From: Nitrospirota bacterium
GTDB lineage: Bacteria > Nitrospirota > Thermodesulfovibrionia > Thermodesulfovibrionales > JdFR-85
DNA length: 6,123 nucleotides
Direction: 5' to 3'
NCBI GenBank assembly: GCA_013152195.1
Contig: JAADGU010000060.1
Span: 1 to 6,123, forward strand
Shown: piece by piece, positions 1-4,997 of the stretch
How positions within the stretch are numbered: the first letter of the stretch is position 1
Layout: every line of letters starts with the position of its first letter
The notes under the pieces: generated by a model
Told to the model about the DNA's origin: nothing
The model's input: the letters and a program-made list of their open reading frames with translations, nothing else
Database searches by the model: none
Translations under genes and position numbers: made by a program

Positions 1-881
1 AACATGGGGAGCTGCTCGCCGGACGTAAATAGCTGCTGATAATCCTCCCCTCCGGAGGTTATGAATCCGTAAGGGTCCTTGCCAAGGAAGGTGGAAACAT
101 CCCTGAGGGCATCTGTTACAGGTATCTTCTCTTCGTAAAGCCTTACACCAACTGCACTCTCCCGGCAGAGTCTTGTAAGGTCAAGGAAAAGTCCGTCACT
201 TATATCTATCATGGAGGTCATATGTTCTGAATATTCAGAGACATTGCATGCTTCAGGCAGAAGGAACCGTTTCAGTACAGGCTCTGCACTTTCCCATTTC
301 AGTGCGAGGTGCAGCTCCTCACCCCTTTCCAGGCTTACTGAACGACCGAGTCTCTTAAGGAGTTCCAGTCCACACGATGCTTCTCCAACAGGGCCTGAGA
401 TATAAACCCTGTCTCCCGCAGAGGCTCCTGACCTTCTGATAACCCTCTTTTCTGCCACACCCAGAATCGTGAGTGAGACGGTAAAGGAGGATATACTCCC
501 TGTAATATCTCCTCCTACAATATCCAGTCCATACCTCTTTATCCCATCTGAAATGCCTTCAAGAAAAGCGTCAAGAAAAGACTTTTCAGTATCAGGAGGG
601 AGCGTCATGCTCAGAAGGGACCACTTCGGTCTTCCACCCATTGCAAATATATCGCTTACATTGGAGGAGATGAGTTTGAAGCCAATCTGATAAGGTGTAA
701 CGAGGGTAAGATCAAAGTGTATCCCCTTCATGGTATCAGTACTTATAAGCAATGTATGGCCCTGAATGTCCAGGGCAGCAGCATCATCACCTATACCGAC
801 AATTACGTCCTCGGAGCGGGAAGCAAAACGTTTCCTCAGCCTTTCCAGTATTTCAAGCTCACCGGCATCTCCAAGATTCAT
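1..881 (-). CDS. thiL: Thiamine-monophosphate kinase ThiL, C-terminus cut off by window edge
   Basis: ThiL phosphorylates thiamine monophosphate with ATP to give thiamine diphosphate, the active cofactor, in the cytoplasm. The reading frame stays open from an ATG at 881 to the left edge, giving 293 codons. The family is usually about 320-350 residues, so roughly the last 30-50 are missing. Visible family motifs, in order, are GIGDDAA (residues 29-35, the metal and nucleotide-binding Asp pair), STDTMKGIHF (47-56), SNVSDIFAMGG, DIVGGDITGS, MIDISDGL, and near the edge SGGEDYQQLFT. The start is well fixed: the in-frame stop upstream is the lon stop codon itself, and the 16 codons between contain no ATG, GTG or TTG. 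The ribosome site is weak (GAAGAA). It lies 48 bases after lon on the same strand with no visible terminator, so it is probably the last visible member of the galU-hsp20-lon transcript. Confidence 0.93.
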   Translation of the reverse strand, partial: MNLGDAGELEILERLRKRFASRSEDVIVGIGDDAAALDIQGHTLLISTDTMKGIHFDLTLVTPYQIGFKLISSNVSDIFAMGGRPKWSLLSMTLPPDTEKSFLDAFLEGISDGIKRYGLDIVGGDITGSISSFTVSLTILGVAEKRVIRRSGASAGDRVYISGPVGEASCGLELLKRLGRSVSLERGEELHLALKWESAEPVLKRFLLPEACNVSEYSEHMTSMIDISDGLFLDLTRLCRESAVGVRLYEEKIPVTDALRDVSTFLGKDPYGFITSGGEDYQQLFTSGEQLPM

Positions 882-929
882 CTGTTTTTCTTCGTAATTA
901 TTCAGAACACTCTCATTGAGGAAGAATAA

Positions 930-2003
930 TTACTTCTTTCTCTTTTTTCCTGTAGCTGTCTTTGTCTTTCCGGTTGCAGCTGTTTTTCTCTTTTTTATTG
1001 CAGTAGTCTTTATTTTTTTTGTTGCAACAGTCTTTTTTGTTGCAACAGCCTTTGCTTTCCTGGTTGTCGTGGTCTTTTTCTTTGGTTTTAAGGCAACCTT
1101 GAGTACATCATCCACCTTGTCAACAAAGATGACCTCCACATTCTTCTTCACATATTTGGGGATATCCTCGAGGTCGTTTTCGTTTCTCTTGGGTATGATC
1201 ACCTTGGGTATGCCCATCCTTTTGGCTGCAAGGATCTTTTCCTTGAGCCCTCCGATTGGCAGCACCCGTCCCCTGAGGGTCACCTCTCCGGTCATGGCTA
1301 TCTTCTTATCCACAGGTCTGCCGGTAAAAGCAGATGCTATGGCCACTGCCATTGTGATACCGGCAGAAGGGCCGTCCTTCGGAATTGCTCCGGCAGGTAC
1401 ATGGATATGGATATCGGTCTTTGAGAAGATGTCCTCCTTTATCCCCAATGTCTTTGCCCGTGAACGTATATAACTGAGTGCAGCATGGGCAGACTCCTTC
1501 ATAACATCACCTAACTGACCGGTGAGGGTCAGGTTGCCTCTGCCCTTCATGGTTGTTGCCTCAACATAGATGATGTCACCACCGGATTCTGTCCATGCAA
1601 GGCCTGTGGATACACCGATCTCGTCTTTCTCCATCTCTTCCTCGGGAAGATACTTTGGCGCACCGAGGAACTTGTGAAGATTCCTTGCTGTTATGATAAA
1701 CTTTTTCTTCTTGCCCTCAGCAATCTGTTTGGCTACCTTTCTGCAGAGATTTGCGATCTCCCTCTCAAGGTTTCTCACCCCTGCCTCGCGCGTGTACTGG
1801 GAAATCAGTAGTCTGAGCCCCGAATCTGTGACACTCAATATCTTCTCTGTAATTCCATGTTCGTCAAGCTGCTTGGGTATGAGGTAGTTTCTGGCAATTC
1901 CCAGTTTCTCCTCTTCTGTATAACCACTCAGATAAATAATCTCCATCCTGTCTTTTAAAGGACCCGGGATGGTATCCATCATATTCCCTGTAGTTATGAA
2001 CAT
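930..2003 (-). CDS. lon: Lon fragment 3: AAA+ small subdomain, protease domain and basic tail
   Basis: This frame encodes 357 residues from ATG 2003, which is an internal Met of Lon rather than a real start, since no ribosome site precedes it. It opens with the sensor 1 strand (MFITTGN), then GPLKDRMEII, and the sensor 2 arginine in TREAGVRNLEREIA (71-84). The protease domain follows. The catalytic Ser213 lies in PKDGPSAGITM (codon 1365-1367) and the partner Lys256 in GGLKEKILAAKR (codon 1236-1238); their spacing of 43 residues equals that in E. coli Lon. The domain also has the conserved AMTGEVTLRG strand. Normal Lon proteins end close to DDVLKVAL, residue 305 here; another 52 mostly basic residues are added. 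Any product from this frame alone would lack Walker A and B. Confidence 0.9.
   Translation of the reverse strand: MFITTGNMMDTIPGPLKDRMEIIYLSGYTEEEKLGIARNYLIPKQLDEHGITEKILSVTDSGLRLLISQYTREAGVRNLEREIANLCRKVAKQIAEGKKKKFIITARNLHKFLGAPKYLPEEEMEKDEIGVSTGLAWTESGGDIIYVEATTMKGRGNLTLTGQLGDVMKESAHAALSYIRSRAKTLGIKEDIFSKTDIHIHVPAGAIPKDGPSAGITMAVAIASAFTGRPVDKKIAMTGEVTLRGRVLPIGGLKEKILAAKRMGIPKVIIPKRNENDLEDIPKYVKKNVEVIFVDKVDDVLKVALKPKKKTTTTRKAKAVATKKTVATKKIKTTAIKKRKTAATGKTKTATGKKRKK
933..1088 (-). repeat. Lysine-rich low-complexity tail of Lon with imperfect internal repeats
   Basis: These 52 codons follow the normal end of the Lon protease domain. They encode 20 Lys, 3 Arg, 14 Thr and 8 Ala, with no Asp or Glu. 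The pattern is repeated short units such as VATKK, TAIKKRK and TATGKKRK, resembling the basic tails of histone H1-like or AlgP-like proteins. The DNA itself is repetitive: the ten-base unit GTTGCAACAG (plus strand) occurs at 1021-1030 and again at 1039-1048, 18 bases or six codons apart, and diverged relatives appear at 973 and 997. A run of eight T (A8 in the coding strand) lies at 1013-1020. The reading frame is in phase with the protease domain and ends in TAA, so the tail is a real part of the encoded protein rather than readthrough. Confidence 0.85.
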
Positions 2004-2443
2004 GACACGTTTGAGAGGTCAAAGGGAACCCCGAGATAGTGATCCACAAAGGCATTATTCTGTTCAGGGTCCAGCACTTCAAGCAGTGCTGATGAAGGGT
2101 CTCCACGGAAATCCATACCTATCTTGTCGATCTCATCAAGCATAAATACAGGATTGTTGGTTCCGGCCTGTTTGATGCCCTGAATAATCCTTCCGGGAAG
2201 CGCCCCTACATAGGTGCGTCTGTGTCCCCTGATCTCGGCCTCGTCCCTTACACCGCCAAGGGACATCCTTACGAATTCCCTGCCAAGGCTTCTTGCTATT
2301 GAACGGCCGAGAGAGGTCTTTCCAACTCCGGGCGGACCGATAAAGCAGAGGATAGGTCCCTTCATCTTTGCCTTCAGCTTCCTCACGCTCAGATACTCAA
2401 GTATACGTTCCTTTACCTTTTCAAGGTCATAATGATCTTCATC
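1994..2443 (-). CDS. lon: Lon fragment 2: AAA+ nucleotide-binding domain
   Basis: This frame resumes Lon at DEDHYDLEKVKERILEYLS (2387-2443) and continues through the large AAA+ subdomain. The Walker A motif GPPGVGKT is at 2315-2338 and the Walker B motif VFMLDEID at 2126-2149. Between them is RMSLGGVRDEAEIRGHRRTY, a hallmark Lon stretch, and later DPEQNNAFVDHYLGVPFDLSNV. The stop at 1994 is reached after three out-of-frame residues (SCS). The first possible start codon in the frame is a GTG at 2386, which in the repaired protein is an ordinary Val and has no ribosome site before it, so independent translation is unlikely. The piece lacks the sensor 1 strand, which begins immediately after the second frameshift. 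Confidence 0.88.
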   Translation of the reverse strand, partial: DEDHYDLEKVKERILEYLSVRKLKAKMKGPILCFIGPPGVGKTSLGRSIARSLGREFVRMSLGGVRDEAEIRGHRRTYVGALPGRIIQGIKQAGTNNPVFMLDEIDKIGMDFRGDPSSALLEVLDPEQNNAFVDHYLGVPFDLSNVSCS

Positions 2444-3426
2444 AAGACCTTTTTGGCCGCCTTTATGTCCAGGATATCCTTTGTTGATTTGCTCCAGGGT
2501 ACTTCAACGAGCCAGTCGAGATAAGTCCTGACAGTAGCTGCCTCTGCACTGTCAGGGTGCATCTTCTCAAGCCTCTTGAGCTGTTTCTCGGCCTCTTTCA
2601 GTACCTTTTCAGGCATCTTGGCCTCTTCTATCTTTTTCCTGAACTCGTTTATCTCTTCTGCCCTCTCATCTATCTCGCCCAGTTCCCGCTGTATTGCCTT
2701 TAACTGTTCCCTGAGGAAATACTCTCTCTGGGTCTTATCTATCTCACCCCTCGCCTCGGTCTGGATCTTCTGTTGTACAAGGAGGAGCTCTATCTCCCTG
2801 CCCAGTATCTCACTGACACGTTTAAGTCTCAGTACCGGGTCTGATATCTCAAGGATTTCCTGGGCCTGCTCGGTCTTCAGCCCGAGGTTTGATGCCACAA
2901 GGTCGGCAAGCCTCCCAGGGTCATCGAGGTTCTCGATTACCACCATGATATCAGGCAGTATGGTCTTTCCCAGAGAGACTGACTTGTCAAGCTGCTCCTT
3001 GACCGTTCTCATCAGGGCCTCTATTTCAATTGTCATCTCAGCGGGTTTTGTGTCCTCTATCTTTTCAATCGTTGCCTCTAAATAATTGTCCTTAACCTGC
3101 ATATCCAGGACCTTGGCTTTTGAAAGACCCTGGACAAGTATCTTTACCCTGCCGTCAGGGAGCTTTAGCATTCTCATTATGAGCCCTACGGTTCCCGCCC
3201 TGTAAAGGTCCTCAGGCAAGGGGTTTTCAACACTCAGGTCTTTCTGGGTCAGGAGCAGTACCATCCTGTTTGTATTAAGAGAGTGATCAATAGATTTGAT
3301 GGACATCTCTCTTCCCACGAAGAGGGGGATTATCATGTAAGGAAAGACAACAATATCCCTCACAGGCAGAACGGGTAAGGTATCGGGAATCTCGATCTCT
3401 TTTTCATCTTTTATCGGATCAACCAT
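2413..3426 (-). CDS. lon: Lon fragment 1: N-terminal substrate-binding domain and coiled coil
   Basis: This frame encodes 337 residues, of which about the first 328 are genuine Lon; the last nine (MKIIMTLKR) are out-of-frame readthrough before the stop. Residues about 17-205 form the LON N-terminal domain, opening with LPVLPVRDIVVFPYMIIPL. Residues about 210-295 are the charged coiled-coil region, with the family signature REYFLREQLKAIQRELGE near 234-251 and, after it, WLVEVPWSKSTKD at 305-317. The ATG at 3426 follows a strong Shine-Dalgarno sequence and the N-terminus aligns well with the family, so the start is secure. Read alone, this piece lacks the ATPase and protease domains and could not hydrolyse ATP or cut peptides; at most it could bind substrates or interfere with assembly. 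Confidence 0.9.
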   Translation of the reverse strand: MVDPIKDEKEIEIPDTLPVLPVRDIVVFPYMIIPLFVGREMSIKSIDHSLNTNRMVLLLTQKDLSVENPLPEDLYRAGTVGLIMRMLKLPDGRVKILVQGLSKAKVLDMQVKDNYLEATIEKIEDTKPAEMTIEIEALMRTVKEQLDKSVSLGKTILPDIMVVIENLDDPGRLADLVASNLGLKTEQAQEILEISDPVLRLKRVSEILGREIELLLVQQKIQTEARGEIDKTQREYFLREQLKAIQRELGEIDERAEEINEFRKKIEEAKMPEKVLKEAEKQLKRLEKMHPDSAEAATVRTYLDWLVEVPWSKSTKDILDIKAAKKVLMKIIMTLKR

Positions 3427-3428
3427 GA

Positions 3429-3803
3429 TTACTCCTTTTCTATTTTTATTTTATAAACCCTGTCTTTCGGTTTAGGCAAAGTCACTGTAAGTACACCGTC
3501 AGAGTAAGTAGCCGTGCCATCAGCCGGATTGACCGGGACCGGTATGGGGAGAATCCTCCTGAAACTGTCGAATTCCCTCTCCATGCATATATATATACCG
3601 CACCTTTCACTAATGGGTTCTCTCTTCATTCCTTCAATTATAAGTAAATTATGATAAACCTTAATCAGTACATCGTCTGTTTCCATACCAGGCAGGTCTA
3701 TGACAAATACAACACTATTTTTGCTTTCATAGATATCTACAGGAGGATAGTCCTTCCTGGTCTCGGTTTTTAAATAGAAAACCTCTTTGAGGAGATATTC
3801 CAT
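3429..3803 (-). CDS. Small heat-shock protein, Hsp20/alpha-crystallin family
   Basis: This family forms ATP-independent cytoplasmic chaperones that hold unfolding proteins until they are refolded or degraded. The 124 residues contain an alpha-crystallin domain from about 20 (PPVDIYESKNSVVFVIDLPGM) to about 112. The strand EREFDSFRRILPIPVPV and the signature GVLTVTLPK (103-111) are clear, and the C-terminus carries an IxI motif (Ile119-Lys-Ile121), which normally docks neighbouring dimers in oligomers. The N-terminal arm, about 19 residues, is short for the family and may limit oligomer size. Cys68 and Cys73 lie close together in the middle. The gene starts seven bases after the galU stop and ends two bases before lon. 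No good ribosome site precedes the ATG (AAATAAAAATACC), so its translation may depend on galU readthrough by ribosomes. E. coli IbpA and IbpB are known Lon substrates, giving the pairing a plausible logic. Confidence 0.93.
   Translation of the reverse strand: MEYLLKEVFYLKTETRKDYPPVDIYESKNSVVFVIDLPGMETDDVLIKVYHNLLIIEGMKREPISERCGIYICMEREFDSFRRILPIPVPVNPADGTATYSDGVLTVTLPKPKDRVYKIKIEKE
3432..3439 (-). promoter_or_regulatory. Ribosome binding site of lon, inside the hsp20 3' end
   Basis: AAAAGGAG lies five bases before the lon ATG at 3426. It is made of the last sense codons of hsp20 (GAA AAG GAG), followed directly by the hsp20 TAA at 3429-3431, so ribosomes finishing hsp20 clear this site. The arrangement fixes the lon start and suggests translational coupling of the two proteins. 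Confidence 0.85.
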
Positions 3804-3810
3804 GGTATTT

Positions 3811-4701
3811 TTATTTCTGCTTTTCTTCTTTTTTTATCTTCTCTGCAACATGAAGAATGTATTCCCTGAACTTCTCTGAAACATTAGAGCTCTTCAGTGC
3901 AAGATCGACGGTTGCCTTCAGGAATCCGAATTTATCACCGGCGTCATATCTTTTACCTCTAAAGACAAACCCGTAGACAGACCTCTTCTTGAGGAGTATC
4001 TGCAGGGCATCGGTGAGCTGATATTCCCCTCCTCTGCCTGGTTTCATGGTTTCAAGTATCTTGAAAATGTCAGGTGTAAGGATGTATCTGCCTATTATAG
4101 CGAGATTGCTTGGTGCATCTTCAGGTCTTGGTTTTTCAACAAAGTCTGTTATCCTGTAGAGGTCTTTACCCTCCACCGTTCCTTCTATAACTCCATATCT
4201 ATGAATCTCCTCCCTTGGTACCTCTTCAAGTGCCACAATAGGACAGTCAAGCTCATCATAGAGGTTTATCATCGTCTTCAGTAATGTTTCCTGAGGGTCT
4301 ATAACGTCGTCACTCAGAAGCACAGCAACAGGTTCATTCTTTACAAAGGGTTTTGCCCTGAGTATGGCATGCCCAAGTCCGAGGGGTCTTCCCTGGCGTA
4401 TATATGCAAAGTCAATGTGACTCAGCCTGTTTATCATCTCCAGCAGTTTCTTCTTGCCCTTTTGCTTCAGGTCTTCTTCAAGTTCATATACAGTGTCAAA
4501 GTGGTCTTCAATACTCCTCTTGTGTCTGCCGGTGACAATTATGAACTCATTTATGCCGCATGCCTCCGCCTCTTCTACAGCATACTGTATCATAGGTTTG
4601 TCTACAATCGGAAGCATTTCCTTGGGAGATGCCTTTGTGGCCGGTAAAAACCTTGTTCCAAGTCCTGCTGCCGGAAGTAATGCCTTGATGACTGGGCTCA
4701 T
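3811..4701 (-). CDS. galU: UTP-glucose-1-phosphate uridylyltransferase GalU
   Basis: GalU makes UDP-glucose and pyrophosphate from UTP and glucose-1-phosphate, supplying glucose and galactose units for lipopolysaccharide, capsule and other envelope glycans. The 296 residues match the usual family length. The N-terminal nucleotide-binding signature AAGLGTRFLPATKASPKEML runs from 11 to 30, followed by PIVDKP. Further family motifs are RQGRPLGLGHA (102-112), the metal-binding LLSDD (128-132), the VEKP segment (188-191), GGEYQLTDAL (224-233) and YDAGDKFG (252-259). The GalU family rather than RfbA is supported by the KEMLP and GDKFG motifs. The start ATG at 4701 has a strong ribosome site. The C-terminus ends in a short lysine/glutamate-rich helix. 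It is the first gene after the promoter region and lies seven bases from hsp20, so it would share a transcript with the heat-shock genes. Confidence 0.96.
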   Translation of the reverse strand: MSPVIKALLPAAGLGTRFLPATKASPKEMLPIVDKPMIQYAVEEAEACGINEFIIVTGRHKRSIEDHFDTVYELEEDLKQKGKKKLLEMINRLSHIDFAYIRQGRPLGLGHAILRAKPFVKNEPVAVLLSDDVIDPQETLLKTMINLYDELDCPIVALEEVPREEIHRYGVIEGTVEGKDLYRITDFVEKPRPEDAPSNLAIIGRYILTPDIFKILETMKPGRGGEYQLTDALQILLKKRSVYGFVFRGKRYDAGDKFGFLKATVDLALKSSNVSEKFREYILHVAEKIKKEEKQK

Positions 4702-4703
4702 AT

Positions 4704-4710
4704 TTCCTCC
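4704..4710 (-). promoter_or_regulatory. Ribosome binding site of galU
   Basis: GGAGGAA ends two bases before the ATG at 4701, with the GGAGG core four bases away. It is the strongest Shine-Dalgarno match near the galU N-terminus and fixes the start that gives the normal MSPVIKALLPAAG opening. Confidence 0.8.
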
Positions 4711-4732
4711 ATTATTGTCTGAGTGTAGTCTT

Positions 4733-4753
4733 TATAACACTATAACACTATAA
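4733..4753. repeat. Tandem repeat of TATAACAC, about 2.6 copies
   Basis: TATAACAC occurs twice in a row (4733-4740, 4741-4748) and a third copy begins with TATAA at 4749. It lies 32-52 bases before the galU start. The AT-rich unit could be a slippage-prone tract or a weak -10-like array (TATAGTGT on the coding strand). No function is shown. Confidence 0.6.
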
Positions 4754-4820
4754 AAATTTTATGTTAACCGGAGACATCGGGTTGAAATAAATTCATTACA
4801 ACCTTATGTCTGTCAGTCTG

Positions 4821-4847
4821 CGTGTCAGCTATTTAAAATTCGTGTCA
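4821..4847. repeat. Direct repeats CGTGTCA, two copies 20 bases apart
   Basis: CGTGTCA is found at 4821-4827 and 4841-4847, with a shorter related TGTCA at 4811-4815. The 20-base spacing is close to two helical turns, which would place both copies on one face of the DNA. They lie about 30-60 bases downstream of the predicted transcription start, within the leader, so they could be an operator or simply chance. Confidence 0.35.
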
Positions 4848-4886
4848 CTCTGTTTGTTCCTGCATTCTGCTGGAGGTTTAGTATAT

Positions 4887-4895
4887 ATTATAACA
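4887..4895 (-). promoter_or_regulatory. Extended -10 promoter element for galU operon
   Basis: The minus strand reads TGTTATAAT, a perfect TGnTATAAT extended -10 sequence for the main sigma factor. No acceptable -35 box stands 16-18 bases upstream (the nearest TTGACT is 27 bases away), which is typical of extended -10 promoters. Transcription would start near 4880, leaving a leader of about 180 bases before galU. Confidence 0.5.
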
Positions 4896-4926
4896 AAATG
4901 GGGGCTTAACTATCCATGCAGTCAAG
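4895..4926 (-). promoter_or_regulatory. Candidate sigma-32-like heat-shock promoter
   Basis: CTTGAC (4921-4926) is followed after 17 bases by CCCCATTTT (4895-4903). The sigma-32 consensus is CTTGAA-type, then 11-17 bases depending on how the box is drawn, then CCCCATnT. The -10 half is a full match and the -35 half differs at one position. It lies upstream of an operon containing hsp20 and lon, both classic sigma-32 targets in Proteobacteria. It shares one base with the extended -10 element, so the two promoters would compete or alternate. Confidence 0.45.
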
Positions 4927-4997
4927 AGTCTTCAGGGAGATGCTGTTTTTCAATTTTATAGATTATAGAGAGGGGGCCTCCGGCCTGACCTGCTCTT

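Larger units (their letters stand above)
930..3426 (-). pseudogene. lon: ATP-dependent protease Lon, interrupted by two frameshifts
   Basis: Lon is a cytoplasmic hexameric AAA+ serine protease that degrades misfolded and regulatory proteins. The three expected parts are all here, but in three different frames. The first break falls between Ala324 (codon 2455-2457) and the Asp codon at 2441-2443: 11 bases stand where 12 are needed, so one base is missing, possibly from the A5 run at 2450-2454. The second is at 2004-2008, where AAC GTG TC ATG replaces an expected AAC GTC ATG (Asn-Val-Met), fitting a duplicated GT. Repaired, the protein is about 831 residues. Its catalytic Ser and Lys would be 687 and 730, each offset by eight from E. 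coli Ser679 and Lys722. No decay of conserved residues is visible, so the lesions are recent, or are sequencing or assembly errors. Programmed frameshifting is possible but poorly supported. Confidence 0.9.
4702..4997. other. Non-coding control region between argJ and galU
   Basis: No convincing gene lies in these 296 bases on either strand. Reading towards galU, it holds a short GC-rich stem (GGCC-GGA-GGCC, 4975-4985) just after argJ, then an AT-rich stretch, the overlapping sigma-32-like and extended -10 promoter elements, and a leader of about 180 bases. The leader contains TGACA-type direct repeats, a possible 10-codon ORF at 4764-4796 and a TATAACAC tandem repeat close to galU. It is the only sizeable gap in the window, so it is the likely place where transcription of galU-hsp20-lon-thiL is controlled. 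Confidence 0.7.

Noticed and set aside
916..1473. Plus-strand frame with a strongly hydrophobic, Phe/Val-rich start that looks like a membrane protein.
   Set aside because: It is the antisense of the Lon tail and protease domain: Lys codons AAA and AAG read as TTT and CTT (Phe, Leu) on the other strand. It has no ribosome site and no family resemblance.
2441..2457. Programmed ribosomal frameshift producing full-length Lon.
   Set aside because: The site is C AAA AAG rather than A AAA AAG, no clear stimulating structure was seen, and a second unrelated shift would also be required at 2004-2008, where no slippery sequence exists.
2576..3085. Plus-strand frame of 169 codons, rich in Ser.
   Set aside because: It is antisense to the Lon coiled coil and N-terminal domain, which is unmistakable on the minus strand; the Ser-rich composition comes from reversed Glu, Lys and Arg codons.
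4369..4753. Two overlapping plus-strand frames across the galU start.
   Set aside because: Both are antisense to the galU nucleotide-binding region, lack ribosome sites and encode nothing recognisable.
4967..4996. Rho-independent terminator after argJ.
   Set aside because: A GGCC-GGA-GGCC stem (4975-4985), possibly extended by AGAG/CTCT, is visible, but the core stem is only four pairs and no T-tract follows on the minus strand. A weak hairpin is all that can be claimed.
4702..4997. CIRCE element or riboswitch upstream of galU.
   Set aside because: No TTAGCACTC/GAGTGCTAA inverted repeat and no recognisable riboswitch core is present; only short repeats and weak hairpins are seen.
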